Assembly (NCBI GenBank): GCA_017881465.1
Contig: JADGQV010000004.1
Span: forward strand, 1 to 47,247
Source: Gemmatimonadaceae bacterium
GTDB lineage: Bacteria > Gemmatimonadota > Gemmatimonadetes > Gemmatimonadales > Gemmatimonadaceae
Direction of reading: 5' to 3'
DNA length: 47,247 nucleotides
Shown here: positions 1 to 12,371 of the stretch, piece after piece
Layout: every line of letters starts with the position of its first letter
Numbering within the stretch: the stretch's first letter is position 1
Notes under the pieces: model-generated
Database searches by the model: none
Seen by the model: the letters and a program-made list of their open reading frames with translations, nothing else
Told to the model about the DNA's origin: nothing
Position numbers and translations under genes: made by a program

Positions 1-768
1 CAGATTCGCGAGCGCGAAGAGGAGGCGGACTCCTTCCTTGATCTGCTCCTCCGTGACTTCGATCACACCGGCAAGGCCGTGGCTCAGAATCTCCCAATTG
101 CGATCGCCGAGCCGGAGCACGCGGGCGCCGTCAGCGATGGTGCTGGATTCATCGGGCAGAGACACGATGTGTCCGGCGCGAAACGATTCAGCGGCGTCGT
201 TTGAAAGCAGCGGCTCGGCGGCGAGCACCTGCGTATTTCTTCCACTCTGCTCGACGCCCTTAACCAATCCGGAGGTGAGCCCGCCCCCGCCTATGGGCGC
301 GATGATGAAATCGAGATCGAGGTCGAGAGCGACAAGCTCCCGGGCGAGGCTGGCGTTGCCCTCGATCACGAGAGGATCATCGTATGGGCTGGCGACGTAC
401 GCGTCGGGAAATTCCTTGGCCAGCTCGCCCAGCCGCTCAAGCCTTCCCTTCTTAGTCACGTCGACGAGATCGACTTCAGCTCCGTACTCTCGAACAGCGT
501 CGACTTTTATCTTCGGCGCCGTCGCCGGCATCACGACGGTGCATCTCTTGTTGAACAGCGAGCAAGCGTAGGCGATGGCCTGCCCGAAATTGCCTGAGGA
601 CGCAGTGATAATGTGCCCCTGCTTTACGTGGGCCGCGACGTTGTGAGCAGCGCGAAACTTGAAGCTGCCCGTGTACTGGTGGATCTCGCTGGCCAGCACC
701 AGGTCGACGCCGAGCTTCCTGGAGAGACGTGGCGCATCGACGATGGTGGTCGGACGCGGGGTCTTCAT
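1..768 (-). CDS. Threonine/serine dehydratase, PLP-dependent (partial, runs off the left edge)
   Basis: Reverse-strand translation MKTPRPTTIVDAPRLSRKLGVDLVLASEIHQYTGSFKFRAAHNVAAHVKQGHIITASSGNFGQAIAYA... has the PLP lysine motif GSFKFR and SSGNFGQ. It has no stop within the window, so it is absent from the ORF track. Confidence 0.88.
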   Translation of the reverse strand, partial: MKTPRPTTIVDAPRLSRKLGVDLVLASEIHQYTGSFKFRAAHNVAAHVKQGHIITASSGNFGQAIAYACSLFNKRCTVVMPATAPKIKVDAVREYGAEVDLVDVTKKGRLERLGELAKEFPDAYVASPYDDPLVIEGNASLARELVALDLDLDFIIAPIGGGGLTSGLVKGVEQSGRNTQVLAAEPLLSNDAAESFRAGHIVSLPDESSTIADGARVLRLGDRNWEILSHGLAGVIEVTEEQIKEGVRLLFALANL

Positions 769-929
769 CCGAGCCCGCGCGGCTTCTTGATGAATCGAAG
801 GATCAGCGCGATGAACAGAAACGCGATCCCCGCCCAACGGAGCGCGGCGTCGTCGGCTCTTATCCCCCATGCGAGCAGGATCGCGGCGATCAGCATCAGC
901 GCGAGCTTGGCAATTGTGAATGGGCTCAC
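765..929 (-). CDS. Small (54 aa) two-TM hydrophobic membrane protein, GTG start
   Basis: Translation VSPFTIAKLALMLIAAILLAWGIRADDAALRWAGIAFLFIALILRFIKKPRGLG*. Stop/start overlaps with both neighbours (GTGA at 926-929, ATGA at 765-768). Confidence 0.65.
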   Translation of the reverse strand: MSPFTIAKLALMLIAAILLAWGIRADDAALRWAGIAFLFIALILRFIKKPRGLG

Positions 930-1693
930 TGGGCGTCCTTGTTGCGGCTGGCGAATCGTTTCACGCCGGCACGGAAGGCAGGTGTCGCTCGGGCATCGGC
1001 GTTGGCGACGATGCCGGCCGAGATGCCATCGATGAAACTGAGGGTGTCGAGCTTGTAGAAGAGAGTCTTCGTCGCCGCCATCGCGCTGGGCGGTGCCTCC
1101 GCGAGCTGCCTGAGAACGGATTGAGACAGCTGGTCGAAGTCTTTTGCGGCGAACACTCGGGACACCAGGCCGATTGACCTTGCCTCTTCCGCCTTCAGAA
1201 CGCGGCCGGTGCTGACGAGATCGAACGCGTGCTTTTCTCCAACTGAACGCCGGAGCATCGTCATGACCATCGCCGGAACGAACCCGATCGTGACCTCCGG
1301 ATACGCGAAGCGGGCTTCCTCGTGCGCGAGGACGATGTCGCAGGCCGATGCCAGGCCCGCGCCGCCGCCGTACGCGCGGCCCTTGACCAGAGCGACGACC
1401 GGCTTTTCCATGCGCCGAATGGTATGAAAGACGTGTCCGAGGGCTTTGGCGTCTTCGATTTGGTCCGGGCGTGGGGCGTCGAGCATGTCCTCGAGCGCGG
1501 AGAGATCAGCTCCGGTGCAGAAATCGGGACCCTCGGCGTCTATGGCGACTACGTTCACCGGCGACTCACTCAGGGCGAACAGCGCTTCCGCGAGCTCGTC
1601 GGCGGTGACGCGATCGAGCGCGTTCTTTTTTTCCGGACGGGCGAGGGTGATCCTGCCGATCGGCCCGTCGGCACTCATGCGGATGTTGTTCAC
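926..1693 (-). CDS. Enoyl-CoA hydratase/isomerase (crotonase) family, LiuC/AtuE-like
   Basis: Crotonase motifs KNALD, GPDFCTGADLSALE, GRAYGGGAGLASACDIVLA and PEVTIGFVPA. Confidence 0.88.
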   Translation of the reverse strand: MNNIRMSADGPIGRITLARPEKKNALDRVTADELAEALFALSESPVNVVAIDAEGPDFCTGADLSALEDMLDAPRPDQIEDAKALGHVFHTIRRMEKPVVALVKGRAYGGGAGLASACDIVLAHEEARFAYPEVTIGFVPAMVMTMLRRSVGEKHAFDLVSTGRVLKAEEARSIGLVSRVFAAKDFDQLSQSVLRQLAEAPPSAMAATKTLFYKLDTLSFIDGISAGIVANADARATPAFRAGVKRFASRNKDAQ

Positions 1694-2043
1694 TCTGCCG
1701 CCGGTAGATCGAGACGCCTTGCCTCGGCGTCCGGAACGTCGATCACCATGCGCAGCAGTGCCGTCGAGTAGACCTTGCCCTGGGCATCGGTCTTGAGCGA
1801 CAACGTACCGCCACCGTCGAGCGCGCCGTGGAGCAGAAAGTTGAGCGCGTTGAGATTGGGAAGCTCGTATCGGTCGACCGCGCCCTCGATCATGCCACGA
1901 AAGTGCTCGGCCACTCGGTCGCGCGTCACGAATTCTTCGAGCACCTGGTACCAGCGCGGCTCCAGCGCGATCACACCGACGTTGGCGGTGTCGCCCTTGT
2001 CGCCCGAGCGGGCGTGCGCGATGTCGACGAGGCGCACCTTCAT
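1690..2043 (-). CDS. AtuA C-terminal-like domain protein
   Basis: [27 protein letters not shown] is the typical start of the stand-alone AtuA C-terminal domain. Coupled to the AtuA gene. Confidence 0.8.
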   Translation of the reverse strand: MKVRLVDIAHARSGDKGDTANVGVIALEPRWYQVLEEFVTRDRVAEHFRGMIEGAVDRYELPNLNALNFLLHGALDGGGTLSLKTDAQGKVYSTALLRMVIDVPDAEARRLDLPAAE

Positions 2044-3401
2044 TGGATGATGTCCACTTTGGTCTTCACAACGGACTTGTCGATCAGCGCGGGCCAGTAT
2101 GCCACGATTTCTTCGACCTTGGGCCGCCCGCCGGCAAATCCAGTGACGCTCGGGGGCCCGTTCAGAACGAGCGGTGCAATCTCCCGCGTGAATCGTTCCA
2201 CCGCGGCGCGATCGGGGCCGCGGACTCCGAAGCGCAACTGTACCTCCGGCGCCTTGCGCTGGTCTCCGGCGAGGCGTCCGTGCGTAGCGTTCGCGCCGAC
2301 GAATTCGGAGAGGATGCGCTCGAAGCGGAGACCAAGCCTGTCCAGCCGCTGGCGCAGGATACGGTCAGCCAACTGCGCTTTTTCGAGCGCATCGGGCCAC
2401 GCATAGACGAGAGTGCCAACCGCCTTGAAGCCGGCGCGGTACGCCACTGAGACCTTGAGCTTGTCCGTCGGCGGCTTCCCCTTGATTCCCGTTACGAGCA
2501 CACGATCGTCGCCATCTCGCGCCACGCTGATCGTCGTGAAGTCGGCGATGACGTCGGGCGTGATGTAGGAGTGTGGATCACCCATCTCGTAGACAAGTTG
2601 CTCGCTCACCGTTTGAACAGAGACCCTTCCACCCGTGTTCGGATGCTTCGTCACGATAAAGGAGCCGTCAGGTTTTGCCTCTACCAGAGGATATCCGACG
2701 TTCGCAAGGTCGGGAATCGAACGCCAATCGTAGAGGCAGTTGCCGCCCGAGCATTGCGCCCCGCACTCGATGATATGTCCCGCCACGATTCCCGCTGCCA
2801 GCTGATCCCAGCTTTCTGCGCCCCAGGCGAACTCGTGACGAAGCGGCGCCATCGTGAGGGCGGTATCGGTCGAGCGTCCGGTGATCACGACGTTCGCTCC
2901 TTTGCCGAGCGCTTCCACGATCGGCTCGGAGCCGATGTATGCGTTGGCAGAAAGCACGCGGTCCCTCACGAGCGAGAGCGGCTCGCCGGTTTCCATGTTC
3001 GCCAGAGGATGTCCCGCTGCGATGAGCTGGTCGATACGACCGAGCAGATCGTCGCCCGAGACGACTCCGATTCGTAGCGCGCCCTTCGCTCCATTTTTCT
3101 CGGCCACCGCTTTTACCGCGGCGGCGCATGCGGGCGGATTCACTCCGCCAGCGTTTGCAATGATCTTGACACCTCTCTCGACCACGGCTGGAAGAACGCT
3201 TTCGATTGCACCGACGAAATCTCGAGCGTAGCCGAGAGAAGGGTCGCGCTCCTTCTGCTTCTGGAGAATCGACATCGTGACCTCAGCGAGGTAGTCGAGC
3301 ATCAGGTAATCAACCGGACCTCCCTCTACCTGGCGCCGCGGTGCGTCGAGATCATCGCCCCAGAATCCCTGGCCGGCGGCGACACGGACGACTTTCTTCA
3401 A
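2040..3401 (-). CDS. Acyclic terpene utilization AtuA family protein (DUF1446)
   Basis: 453 aa; [40 protein letters not shown] and [19 protein letters not shown] are characteristic. Confidence 0.87.
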   Translation of the reverse strand: MKKVVRVAAGQGFWGDDLDAPRRQVEGGPVDYLMLDYLAEVTMSILQKQKERDPSLGYARDFVGAIESVLPAVVERGVKIIANAGGVNPPACAAAVKAVAEKNGAKGALRIGVVSGDDLLGRIDQLIAAGHPLANMETGEPLSLVRDRVLSANAYIGSEPIVEALGKGANVVITGRSTDTALTMAPLRHEFAWGAESWDQLAAGIVAGHIIECGAQCSGGNCLYDWRSIPDLANVGYPLVEAKPDGSFIVTKHPNTGGRVSVQTVSEQLVYEMGDPHSYITPDVIADFTTISVARDGDDRVLVTGIKGKPPTDKLKVSVAYRAGFKAVGTLVYAWPDALEKAQLADRILRQRLDRLGLRFERILSEFVGANATHGRLAGDQRKAPEVQLRFGVRGPDRAAVERFTREIAPLVLNGPPSVTGFAGGRPKVEEIVAYWPALIDKSVVKTKVDIIQ

Positions 3402-5092
3402 CTGCTCTCCTCCGAGAGATGAGGCGGAAGCACGAAGGGACCGAGGTGCGGTCCCGGATTGTGGAGAGAGGCTCGGAGTGCCAGGCTCAGCATCTCACGC
3501 GTATTCTCCGGATAGACGATGGCGTCGACGAATCCGCGTGCCGCCGCGTAGCGCGCATCGAGTTGGTGCTCGTAGTCGGCGCGCATCTCGTCGACCGATT
3601 TTGCGACCTCGGGCTCGAGAGCGCCCCCCTTTTTCTTCGCCGCTTCCAGGGCTGGTCCGTGCACCGCCTGAATCGCCGACTCGCCTTCCATCACCGCCAT
3701 CCGCCCGGTCGGCCAGCTGAGGATGAAATCGGGATCGAATCCCTGACCGGCCATTGCGTAGTATCCGGCGCCAGACGCGTGATTGACGGTGAGAACTATT
3801 TTGGGCACGCGCGCCGTCGCCATCGCTTCGACGAAGCGCGCGCCAGCACGGATGATCCCCGCGTGCTCCGCCTCGGTGCCGACCATGAAGCCGGAGACGT
3901 CCTGCACGAAGAGCAGTGGAATCCCCAGCCGGTCGCAGCGATCGATGAAGTACGCGACCTTTTCCGCGCTTTCCGTATAGACGATGCCGCCGAACCGTGG
4001 CTTCTCGCCCTCGCGGCCCTTGATCAGACCGCGCTGATTTGCGATGACGCCGAGCGTAATTCCATCGATTCGGGCGTCGCCGCAGATCATCTCCTTCGCG
4101 ATGCCGTCCTGGAACTCGTCGATCTCGCCGTTGTCCAGAATTGCCCGGAGCACCGCGTGCATGTCGTACGACATGCGGTGATCGGCGGGAAGGAGGTCGT
4201 ACAAATCCTCTTCCTTGCTGCCGGACTTCGCGGCCCTTGCTTTGGCCCTCGGCGTGCTCGCGCCGACGCGCGCTTTACCTGAATGCTGGTCGTCTTCCCC
4301 ATTGTCGTGCGGCAGGAGCGCGAGGGCGCGAGTCGTTGTCGGCAGACGCTCGATCAGGTCGCGGATCTTGGCGACGCACGCCTCATCGTTGTCCAGCGCG
4401 TAGTGCGCGACGCCGCTGATCTCGGTGTGCGTTGATGCTCCGCCCAGAGTCTCCGAATCCACGACCTGTCCCGTCGCGCCCTTCACCAGATTCGGACCAC
4501 CCAGCCCCATGAACGATGTGCCCTTCACCATGAGAATCACGTCCGAGAGCGCGGGCAGATATGCGCCGCCCGCAATGCACTGTCCCATCACCGCCGCGAT
4601 CTGCGGAATGTGCAGGTAACGCCGCATGATCGAGTTGTAATAGAAGATACGCGCCGCTCCGTACTGGCCCGGGAAGACGCCACCCTGATACGGCAGGTTC
4701 ACGCCAGCGGAATCGACGAGATACACGATCGGTATGCGGCACCGCATGGCGATCTCCTGAGCCCGCAGAATCTTCTTGATTGTCTCGGGCCACCACGACC
4801 CAGCTTTCACCGTAGCGTCGTTGGCGACGACGACCGTCTCGCGACCGTGCACTCTCACGATCGCAGTCACGACTCCAGCCGCAGGAGCCTGTCCTTCGTA
4901 CTGGTCGTAGGCGACGAGGAGCCCGATCTCGAGCATGCTCGAGCCATTGTCGCGGAGAAGCTCCACCCGCTCGCGCGCCGAGAGCTTCCCCTGCTGGTGC
5001 AGCTTCTCGATCCGTTTAGCTCCCCCCGCCTCACGAAGCTTTGTCTCGAGCGCCCTAACCTCGTCGCTCAGCTCGCGCAGGCGATTGCTCAC
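3398..5092 (-). CDS. Acyl-CoA carboxylase, carboxyltransferase (beta) subunit
   Basis: Carboxyltransferase motifs [51 protein letters not shown] and [12 protein letters not shown] start at 5092 overlaps the upstream TAG; the track's ATG is at 5125. Confidence 0.9.
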   Translation of the reverse strand: MSNRLRELSDEVRALETKLREAGGAKRIEKLHQQGKLSARERVELLRDNGSSMLEIGLLVAYDQYEGQAPAAGVVTAIVRVHGRETVVVANDATVKAGSWWPETIKKILRAQEIAMRCRIPIVYLVDSAGVNLPYQGGVFPGQYGAARIFYYNSIMRRYLHIPQIAAVMGQCIAGGAYLPALSDVILMVKGTSFMGLGGPNLVKGATGQVVDSETLGGASTHTEISGVAHYALDNDEACVAKIRDLIERLPTTTRALALLPHDNGEDDQHSGKARVGASTPRAKARAAKSGSKEEDLYDLLPADHRMSYDMHAVLRAILDNGEIDEFQDGIAKEMICGDARIDGITLGVIANQRGLIKGREGEKPRFGGIVYTESAEKVAYFIDRCDRLGIPLLFVQDVSGFMVGTEAEHAGIIRAGARFVEAMATARVPKIVLTVNHASGAGYYAMAGQGFDPDFILSWPTGRMAVMEGESAIQAVHGPALEAAKKKGGALEPEVAKSVDEMRADYEHQLDARYAAARGFVDAIVYPENTREMLSLALRASLHNPGPHLGPFVLPPHLSEESS

Positions 5093-5502
5093 TACGCTTC
5101 CTGCTTTTCGCGCGTGGCGAACCACTCCTTGATGTACGCGATCAGCTCCGTCGTGGGGGTGCCCGGCCCGAACAGTCGCCCGATTCCGCGGCGCTCGAGT
5201 GTATCAACGTCTTCCTTTGGGATGATTCCACCGCCGGTGATCAGGATGTCGTCGCGGCCTTGCGCGTGAACGAGATCCTGAACGCGAGGGATGAGCGTCA
5301 TATGGGCGCCGCTCAGGATCGAGAGGCCGATGACGTCGACGTCTTCCTGGATCGCCGCGGTCGCGATCATTTCGGGCGTCTGATGCAGGCCTGTGTAGAT
5401 GACTTCCATCCCGGCGTCGCGAAGCGCCGCGGCGACGACCTTGGCTCCCCGGTCATGTCCATCAAGACCGGGCTTGGCGACGAGAACTCGGATTGGTCTC
5501 AT
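5092..5502 (-). CDS. Acyl-CoA mutase small subunit (cobalamin-binding)
   Basis: [46 protein letters not shown] contains the base-off B12 DxHxxG motif (DGHDRG). ATG at 5502 gives 136 aa. Confidence 0.93.
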   Translation of the reverse strand: MRPIRVLVAKPGLDGHDRGAKVVAAALRDAGMEVIYTGLHQTPEMIATAAIQEDVDVIGLSILSGAHMTLIPRVQDLVHAQGRDDILITGGGIIPKEDVDTLERRGIGRLFGPGTPTTELIAYIKEWFATREKQEA

Positions 5503-5549
5503 AGAGAGGTCAAAGTTAGCGGCTGCGGAGCGCGAGCGGCAATCGGGCC

Positions 5550-6299
5550 CTATTCTTTGCGGGCGACCAGGAGCATCTCGGATGCCGTTCTTCCGAGCGG
5601 TCGATCGTCGAATCCATCCCAGGCCTGCTCCACAACCAGACCCGCATCGGCGAACAATTCCGACAATCGCGTGGCCGTGTACAACCTGAGCCTGTGTTCC
5701 CGGTTGCCGCTCCTCGTGCCCCGCCTCCACGTCGATCGCACCGTCAGCAGGCCGGAGAGCGGGTCGAACTCGCGCTCCTGCGCGAATAGAGTCTTTCCCG
5801 ACGTCCACCAGTCGCGCTCCAGAAATCGCGCCATCACCCCGTCTCTGCTGCCGCCGTGCCAGACGAGCACTCCGCCCGGCTTGAGGACGCGAGCGAATTC
5901 AGTTACGACTCGCACATCCTCCGCCGGATGCGCGAAGAAGCCGAACGAAGTGAAGAGATTGAGCACGGCATCGAATCGCCTGGTCCAGCGCGCGGGCATC
6001 TTTCGCATGTCGCCACGCGTATATCGAAGCCTCGGGCCGCTACCGCGCTTGCGGGCTACCGCGAGCAGTTCGTTGGAGTAGTCTAGACCGTCCACATCGT
6101 ATCCCGACTCGGCCAGCAGGTGTGCATGGCGTCCCTGTCCGCACGGGACGTCGAGTACGCGTGATCCTACCGGCAAACCGAGCAGATCTATGAGACGCGC
6201 TGTTTCCTGGCGATCGCGCTCGGGTGTGAAGAGCGGGCCGTACTCCAGGAGATAGTGAGCGTCGAAGGCAGACTCCCACCACTCGCTCGACTTCTTCAG
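5550..6299 (-). CDS. Class I SAM-dependent methyltransferase
   Basis: [28 protein letters not shown] (motif I) and [11 protein letters not shown]. No in-frame ATG near the N-terminus; a CTG at 6299 overlapping the mutase stop (CTGA) is a plausible start. Confidence 0.8.
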   Translation of the reverse strand: MKKSSEWWESAFDAHYLLEYGPLFTPERDRQETARLIDLLGLPVGSRVLDVPCGQGRHAHLLAESGYDVDGLDYSNELLAVARKRGSGPRLRYTRGDMRKMPARWTRRFDAVLNLFTSFGFFAHPAEDVRVVTEFARVLKPGGVLVWHGGSRDGVMARFLERDWWTSGKTLFAQEREFDPLSGLLTVRSTWRRGTRSGNREHRLRLYTATRLSELFADAGLVVEQAWDGFDDRPLGRTASEMLLVARKE

Positions 6300-8020
6300 A
6301 AGAAAACTGGCTCGCGGTAGGCGCCGAACACCGACTCCATCGCGGCGCGGATCTCGTAGAGCGTGCAGTAGGCGCGGGCGCAATCGAGGATGTAGGGCAT
6401 GAGATTCCGCGACGTGCTTGCCGCTTGGCGTAGCGCGCTCAGCCTCTTCTCGACGAGCGTGCTGTCTCGGGCCGAACGCATCTTCGCCATCCGCTGCCCC
6501 TGCTCTCGCTCGGTCTCCTCGGCGATCTTGAGAAGCTCGATCTCGAGCGCCGGTCCGTCCGTGACGAATTCGTTCACGCCGACGATGACGCGCCGATGCT
6601 GCTCGACTTCCCACTGCTGCCGCGCGGCCGACTCATTGATCTTCCGCTGCAACCATCCCGTCTCGAGGCCCCGCACGACGCCTCCGACCTCCTCGATCTG
6701 CTTGAACAGCAACTCGGCTTCGCGCTCCAGCTCTGTCGTGAGCGTCTCGACGTAGTACGACCCGCCAAGCGGATCGATGACGTTCGGAACTCCCGTCTCG
6801 TAGGCGAGAATCTGCTGGGTGCGAAGGGCGACCTGCACCGACTCCTCGGTCGGCAGCGCCAGCGTCTCGTCCATCGAGTTGGTGTGCAGCGACTGCGTCC
6901 CACCGAGTGCCGCCGCCATCGCCTGGTAGGCGACGCGCACGACGTTGTTCATGGGCTGTTGTGCGGTGAGCGTGACGCCCGCCGTCTGCGAGTGAAACCG
7001 CATCATGAGCGAGCGCGGATCCTTGGCGCCGTACCGATCCTTCATGTGCCGCGCCCAAATGCGGCGCGCCGCGCGGAGCTTGGCAATCTCCTCGAAGAAA
7101 TCGTTGTGGATGTCCCAGAAGAATGAGAGTCGCGGCGCGAACGTATCGACGTCGAGGCCGCGAGCGATCCCGCGCTCGACATATGTGAATCCGTCGGCGA
7201 GCGTGAAAGCCAGCTCCTGTGCCGCCGTCGCACCAGCTTCTCTGATGTGATAGCCGGAGATCGATATCGTGTTCCACTTCGGGACGTGCTCGGCCGACCA
7301 CTCGAAGCAGTCGACGATGAGCCTGAGCGCGGGCTCGATGGGGTAAACCCACGCGTGCTGCGCCATGTACTCCTTGAGGATGTCGTTCTGGATCGTCCCG
7401 CGCAGCTTCGTCGAATCGACGCCCTGCTTCTCCGCCGCCGCGATGTAGAAGCAGTAGAGAATTACCGCCGGTCCGTTGATGGTCATCGACGTCGAGACCT
7501 GATCCAGCGGTATGCCGTCGAAGAGCGTCTCCATGTCGGCGAGGCTCGAGATCGCGACGCCGCACTTGCCGACCTCTCCCTCGGACCTGGGATGATCGGA
7601 ATCGTAACCCATCAAGGTCGGGAAATCGAACGCCACGGAGAGTCCGGTCTGCCCCTGCGCGAGTAGGAACTTGTACCGCTCGTTCGTGTCGCGCGCGCTT
7701 CCGAACCCGGCGAACTGCCGCATCGTCCACAAGCGGCCGCGATACCCGGTTGGGTGGACGCCTCGCGTGTACGGATAGAAGCCCGGCATTCCCAGCGCTT
7801 CGGCGCTCGTCTCAGCCGCGTCGAGTGGCGTGTAGATCGGCTGGACTTCCTTCTCCGAGTTGGTGAACGCGATGTCACGCAGCTCGCCCTTCTCGTACTT
7901 CTTCCGCCACTCGGCGACTTCCGTGCGCAGCAGGCGAAGCTCGGCGCTCTGCTCTTCGATGGTCGCGATCAATTCGTTGTCGGCGGCGCCTTTGGAGCTG
8001 GGGCTTTTGAGTTTCGTCAT
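6296..8020 (-). CDS. Acyl-CoA mutase large subunit, predicted isobutyryl-CoA mutase type
   Basis: 574 aa; [36 protein letters not shown] and [24 protein letters not shown]. Phe103/Gln221 occupy the MCM Tyr/Arg specificity positions. Confidence 0.92.
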   Translation of the reverse strand: MTKLKSPSSKGAADNELIATIEEQSAELRLLRTEVAEWRKKYEKGELRDIAFTNSEKEVQPIYTPLDAAETSAEALGMPGFYPYTRGVHPTGYRGRLWTMRQFAGFGSARDTNERYKFLLAQGQTGLSVAFDFPTLMGYDSDHPRSEGEVGKCGVAISSLADMETLFDGIPLDQVSTSMTINGPAVILYCFYIAAAEKQGVDSTKLRGTIQNDILKEYMAQHAWVYPIEPALRLIVDCFEWSAEHVPKWNTISISGYHIREAGATAAQELAFTLADGFTYVERGIARGLDVDTFAPRLSFFWDIHNDFFEEIAKLRAARRIWARHMKDRYGAKDPRSLMMRFHSQTAGVTLTAQQPMNNVVRVAYQAMAAALGGTQSLHTNSMDETLALPTEESVQVALRTQQILAYETGVPNVIDPLGGSYYVETLTTELEREAELLFKQIEEVGGVVRGLETGWLQRKINESAARQQWEVEQHRRVIVGVNEFVTDGPALEIELLKIAEETEREQGQRMAKMRSARDSTLVEKRLSALRQAASTSRNLMPYILDCARAYCTLYEIRAAMESVFGAYREPVFF

Positions 8021-9063
8021 TTATCCTCTTCTCCACGTACGAGCTCACCGCTCTGTCGCAACAGCTGGTCGGCGACGGCAAACGGAGTGGCGCGTCCCTC
8101 TTCAACCGATGGCAGCTGCAGCTCGAGCCGACTCATCGTGGCCGTGTCCTTCCACAGGCGGACGCGGATTTTCTGCTCCACGATATCCATCACGCGCTCC
8201 CGCAATCGCTCACGCCTGCGCGCGCCGAGCTTCCCGCTCTGCTCAAGATAAGCGAAGTGACGGTCGAGTGCCGCCACGAAGTCCGTGATTCCCTCGTCCT
8301 TTGTCGCGATCGTGCTCAACACCGGCGGCGTCCACTCGGCGGGGTTCGGCGCGGCCGCCGCTTCACGCGCCGCGCGCGCGGGATTCATGCGCTTGAGATC
8401 GATTCCGTGATGCGCCGGAACGCTCCCGAACGAAACGCCCTTTCGCAGGCCCAGCATCAGTTCGACATCGTTGCGCAGACGGTCGGCGCCGGGCCGGTCG
8501 GCCTTGTTGACGACGAAAATGTCCGCCACCTCCATCACCCCCGCCTTGAGCGTCTGGATCGAGTCGCCGGATTCCGGGACGAGAATCAGCGCGGTCGTAT
8601 CGGCCGTCCGAGCGACGTCCAGCTCCGATTGGCCTACACCCACGGTCTCGATCAGCAAACGATCGAACCCGAACGCATCCAGGACGTCGGCCACTTCCCG
8701 CGTCGCGGCGGCAAGACCGCCGAGCGAGCCACGCGTCGCCATCGAGCGGATGAATACTCCCGGATCGAGCGCGACGCTCTCCATGCGCACGCGATCGCCG
8801 AGGAGCGCGCCGCCGGTGAAGGGCGACGTCGGATCCACGGCAATCACTCCAACCCTGAGTCCGGCCTCGCGAAACCGCTTCACGAGGAGCGCGGTGATCG
8901 TGCTCTTCCCCGCGCCGGGCGGTCCGGTCAAGCCGATGCGCCGTGCCCGCCCCGTTCGCGGATGCAGATCGCCGAGTATCTGCTCGAATCCCTCTCGATG
9001 GTTCTCGACGATGCTGACCACGCGCGCCAGGGCCGCCGGTTTCCCGGCGTCGAAATCATCCAT
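8017..9063 (-). CDS. meaB: MeaB/ArgK-type G3E GTPase (acyl-CoA mutase chaperone)
   Basis: [13 protein letters not shown] Walker [26 protein letters not shown] and NKADRPGA. Start chosen at 9063 (MDDFDAGK). Confidence 0.92.
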   Translation of the reverse strand: MDDFDAGKPAALARVVSIVENHREGFEQILGDLHPRTGRARRIGLTGPPGAGKSTITALLVKRFREAGLRVGVIAVDPTSPFTGGALLGDRVRMESVALDPGVFIRSMATRGSLGGLAAATREVADVLDAFGFDRLLIETVGVGQSELDVARTADTTALILVPESGDSIQTLKAGVMEVADIFVVNKADRPGADRLRNDVELMLGLRKGVSFGSVPAHHGIDLKRMNPARAAREAAAAPNPAEWTPPVLSTIATKDEGITDFVAALDRHFAYLEQSGKLGARRRERLRERVMDIVEQKIRVRLWKDTATMSRLELQLPSVEEGRATPFAVADQLLRQSGELVRGEEDK

Positions 9064-9070
9064 CAAGCGG

Positions 9071-9520
9071 TTAGAGGACACGCGCGAGAATCCTCTCCTG
9101 GCTCCGCCACATGCGCGACGTGGTGCGTCCCGCGCCCGTCGGGTGATCGTGACCAAGAACGTGAAGCGTGCCGTGGACTACGAGGCGCAGCAGCTCCTCT
9201 CCAGCCGATATGTCCTGTCGGCGGGCGTTTTCCCGCGCAATCTCAGCGCAAATGTAGACATCCCCCACTACGGCGCCGCGTTTCCCAACCCGGCCGAGTC
9301 CGAACGAAATCACGTCGGTCGGTCCATGGTGCCCGAGGTAGCGATGGTTCAGCTGTGACATTGTGGCTCGCCCGACGAACGTGATCGATAGCATGGCGTC
9401 CTTTACGCGCTCAGCTTTGAGAGCGGCGACAGCGGCCTCTCTTATTCTCGCGCGCGACACACTGAGACGCCGCACGCTCGATGAAATGTCTATCGCGAGC
9501 CCGCGCGGAGGCCTCTTCAT
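9071..9520 (-). CDS. ybeY: Endoribonuclease YbeY (rRNA maturation)
   Basis: HGTLHVLGHDHP zinc motif and TDVISFGL; adjacent to phoH. Confidence 0.93.
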   Translation of the reverse strand: MKRPPRGLAIDISSSVRRLSVSRARIREAAVAALKAERVKDAMLSITFVGRATMSQLNHRYLGHHGPTDVISFGLGRVGKRGAVVGDVYICAEIARENARRQDISAGEELLRLVVHGTLHVLGHDHPTGAGRTTSRMWRSQERILARVL

Positions 9521-9544
9521 CTGGTCAGCGCCGCGCGAGTTCGC

Positions 9545-10504
9545 TCAGGCGCCCGAATCCTCTGCGTACGCCATGATGATCTCGCGCACGAGCCGGTGGC
9601 GGACGACATCGGCCTCGGTGAGATAGTAGAACCCGATGCCTTCGATGCCCGGCAGTATTCGCTCGATCTGGACAAGTCCCGAATCTTCCCTCTTGGGCAG
9701 GTCGATCTGCGTCTTGTCGCCGGTGATCACCGCCCTCGAGTTAACGCCGAGCCTGGTCAGAAACATCTTCATCTGCGCGGTCGTTGCGTTCTGGGCCTCG
9801 TCGAGAATGACGAACGCATCCGCGAGCGTTCGTCCGCGCATGTAGGCGAGGGGTGCGATCTCGATGGTGCGCGTCTCGAGCGATTTCAGCACGCGCTCGT
9901 GGGGCATCATGTCCTCGAGCGCGTCGTAGAGCGGCCTCAGATACGGATCGACCTTCTGCTGCATGTCTCCGGGAAGAAATCCGAGGCTTTCGCCGGCTTC
10001 GACCGCGGGACGCGCGAGGACGATGCGACGAACGCGCTTGCGCGCGAGCGCGTCGACGGCCGCGGCAACCGCCAGGTAAGTCTTGCCGGTGCCGGCCGGC
10101 CCAATGCCGACGACGATGTCGTTCTCCGCCATCAGCTTCATGTACTCGGCCTGTCCGCTGGTCTTCGCCTGAATGATCTTCCGGACACCGGGAAGAACGA
10201 TGCGCGTCTCGTTGTCCACGCCGTTTCCGTTGCCATCGCGGGGACCCTCCATGCTCATGCGGAGCACATCGTCTGCGGTCATCGGCATCTGCTGCTTGGC
10301 GGTGTCGATCATGCGCTGGGCGACTGGTATGGCTCGCGCGACTGATTCCGCGTTTCCGCTGACTGCAAGCGTCTCGCCGCGGAGTGCGATCTTGGCTCCC
10401 GTCTGACGCGCCAGCTCGACAAGGTTCTCGTCGTTGACGCCGGCCAGCGTCAGCATGTCCGCCCCTTCAGTCGAGAGGCGCTGAATCGTTGTCTCTTCGC
10501 TCAC
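9545..10504 (-). CDS. PhoH-like ATPase
   Basis: GPAGTGKTYLAVAAAVDAL, LARPAVEAGESLGFLPGDMQQKVDPYLRPLYDAL and DEAQNATTAQMKMFLTR. Confidence 0.95.
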   Translation of the reverse strand: MSEETTIQRLSTEGADMLTLAGVNDENLVELARQTGAKIALRGETLAVSGNAESVARAIPVAQRMIDTAKQQMPMTADDVLRMSMEGPRDGNGNGVDNETRIVLPGVRKIIQAKTSGQAEYMKLMAENDIVVGIGPAGTGKTYLAVAAAVDALARKRVRRIVLARPAVEAGESLGFLPGDMQQKVDPYLRPLYDALEDMMPHERVLKSLETRTIEIAPLAYMRGRTLADAFVILDEAQNATTAQMKMFLTRLGVNSRAVITGDKTQIDLPKREDSGLVQIERILPGIEGIGFYYLTEADVVRHRLVREIIMAYAEDSGA

Positions 10505-10505
10505 G

Positions 10506-12353
<1,848 letters not shown>

Positions 12354-12371
12354 AGACTTGGTGGAAGGAGC

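Noticed and set aside
38-1771. Plus-strand ORFs in the first 1.8 kb
   Set aside because: All antisense to the threonine dehydratase, the small membrane protein and the enoyl-CoA hydratase.
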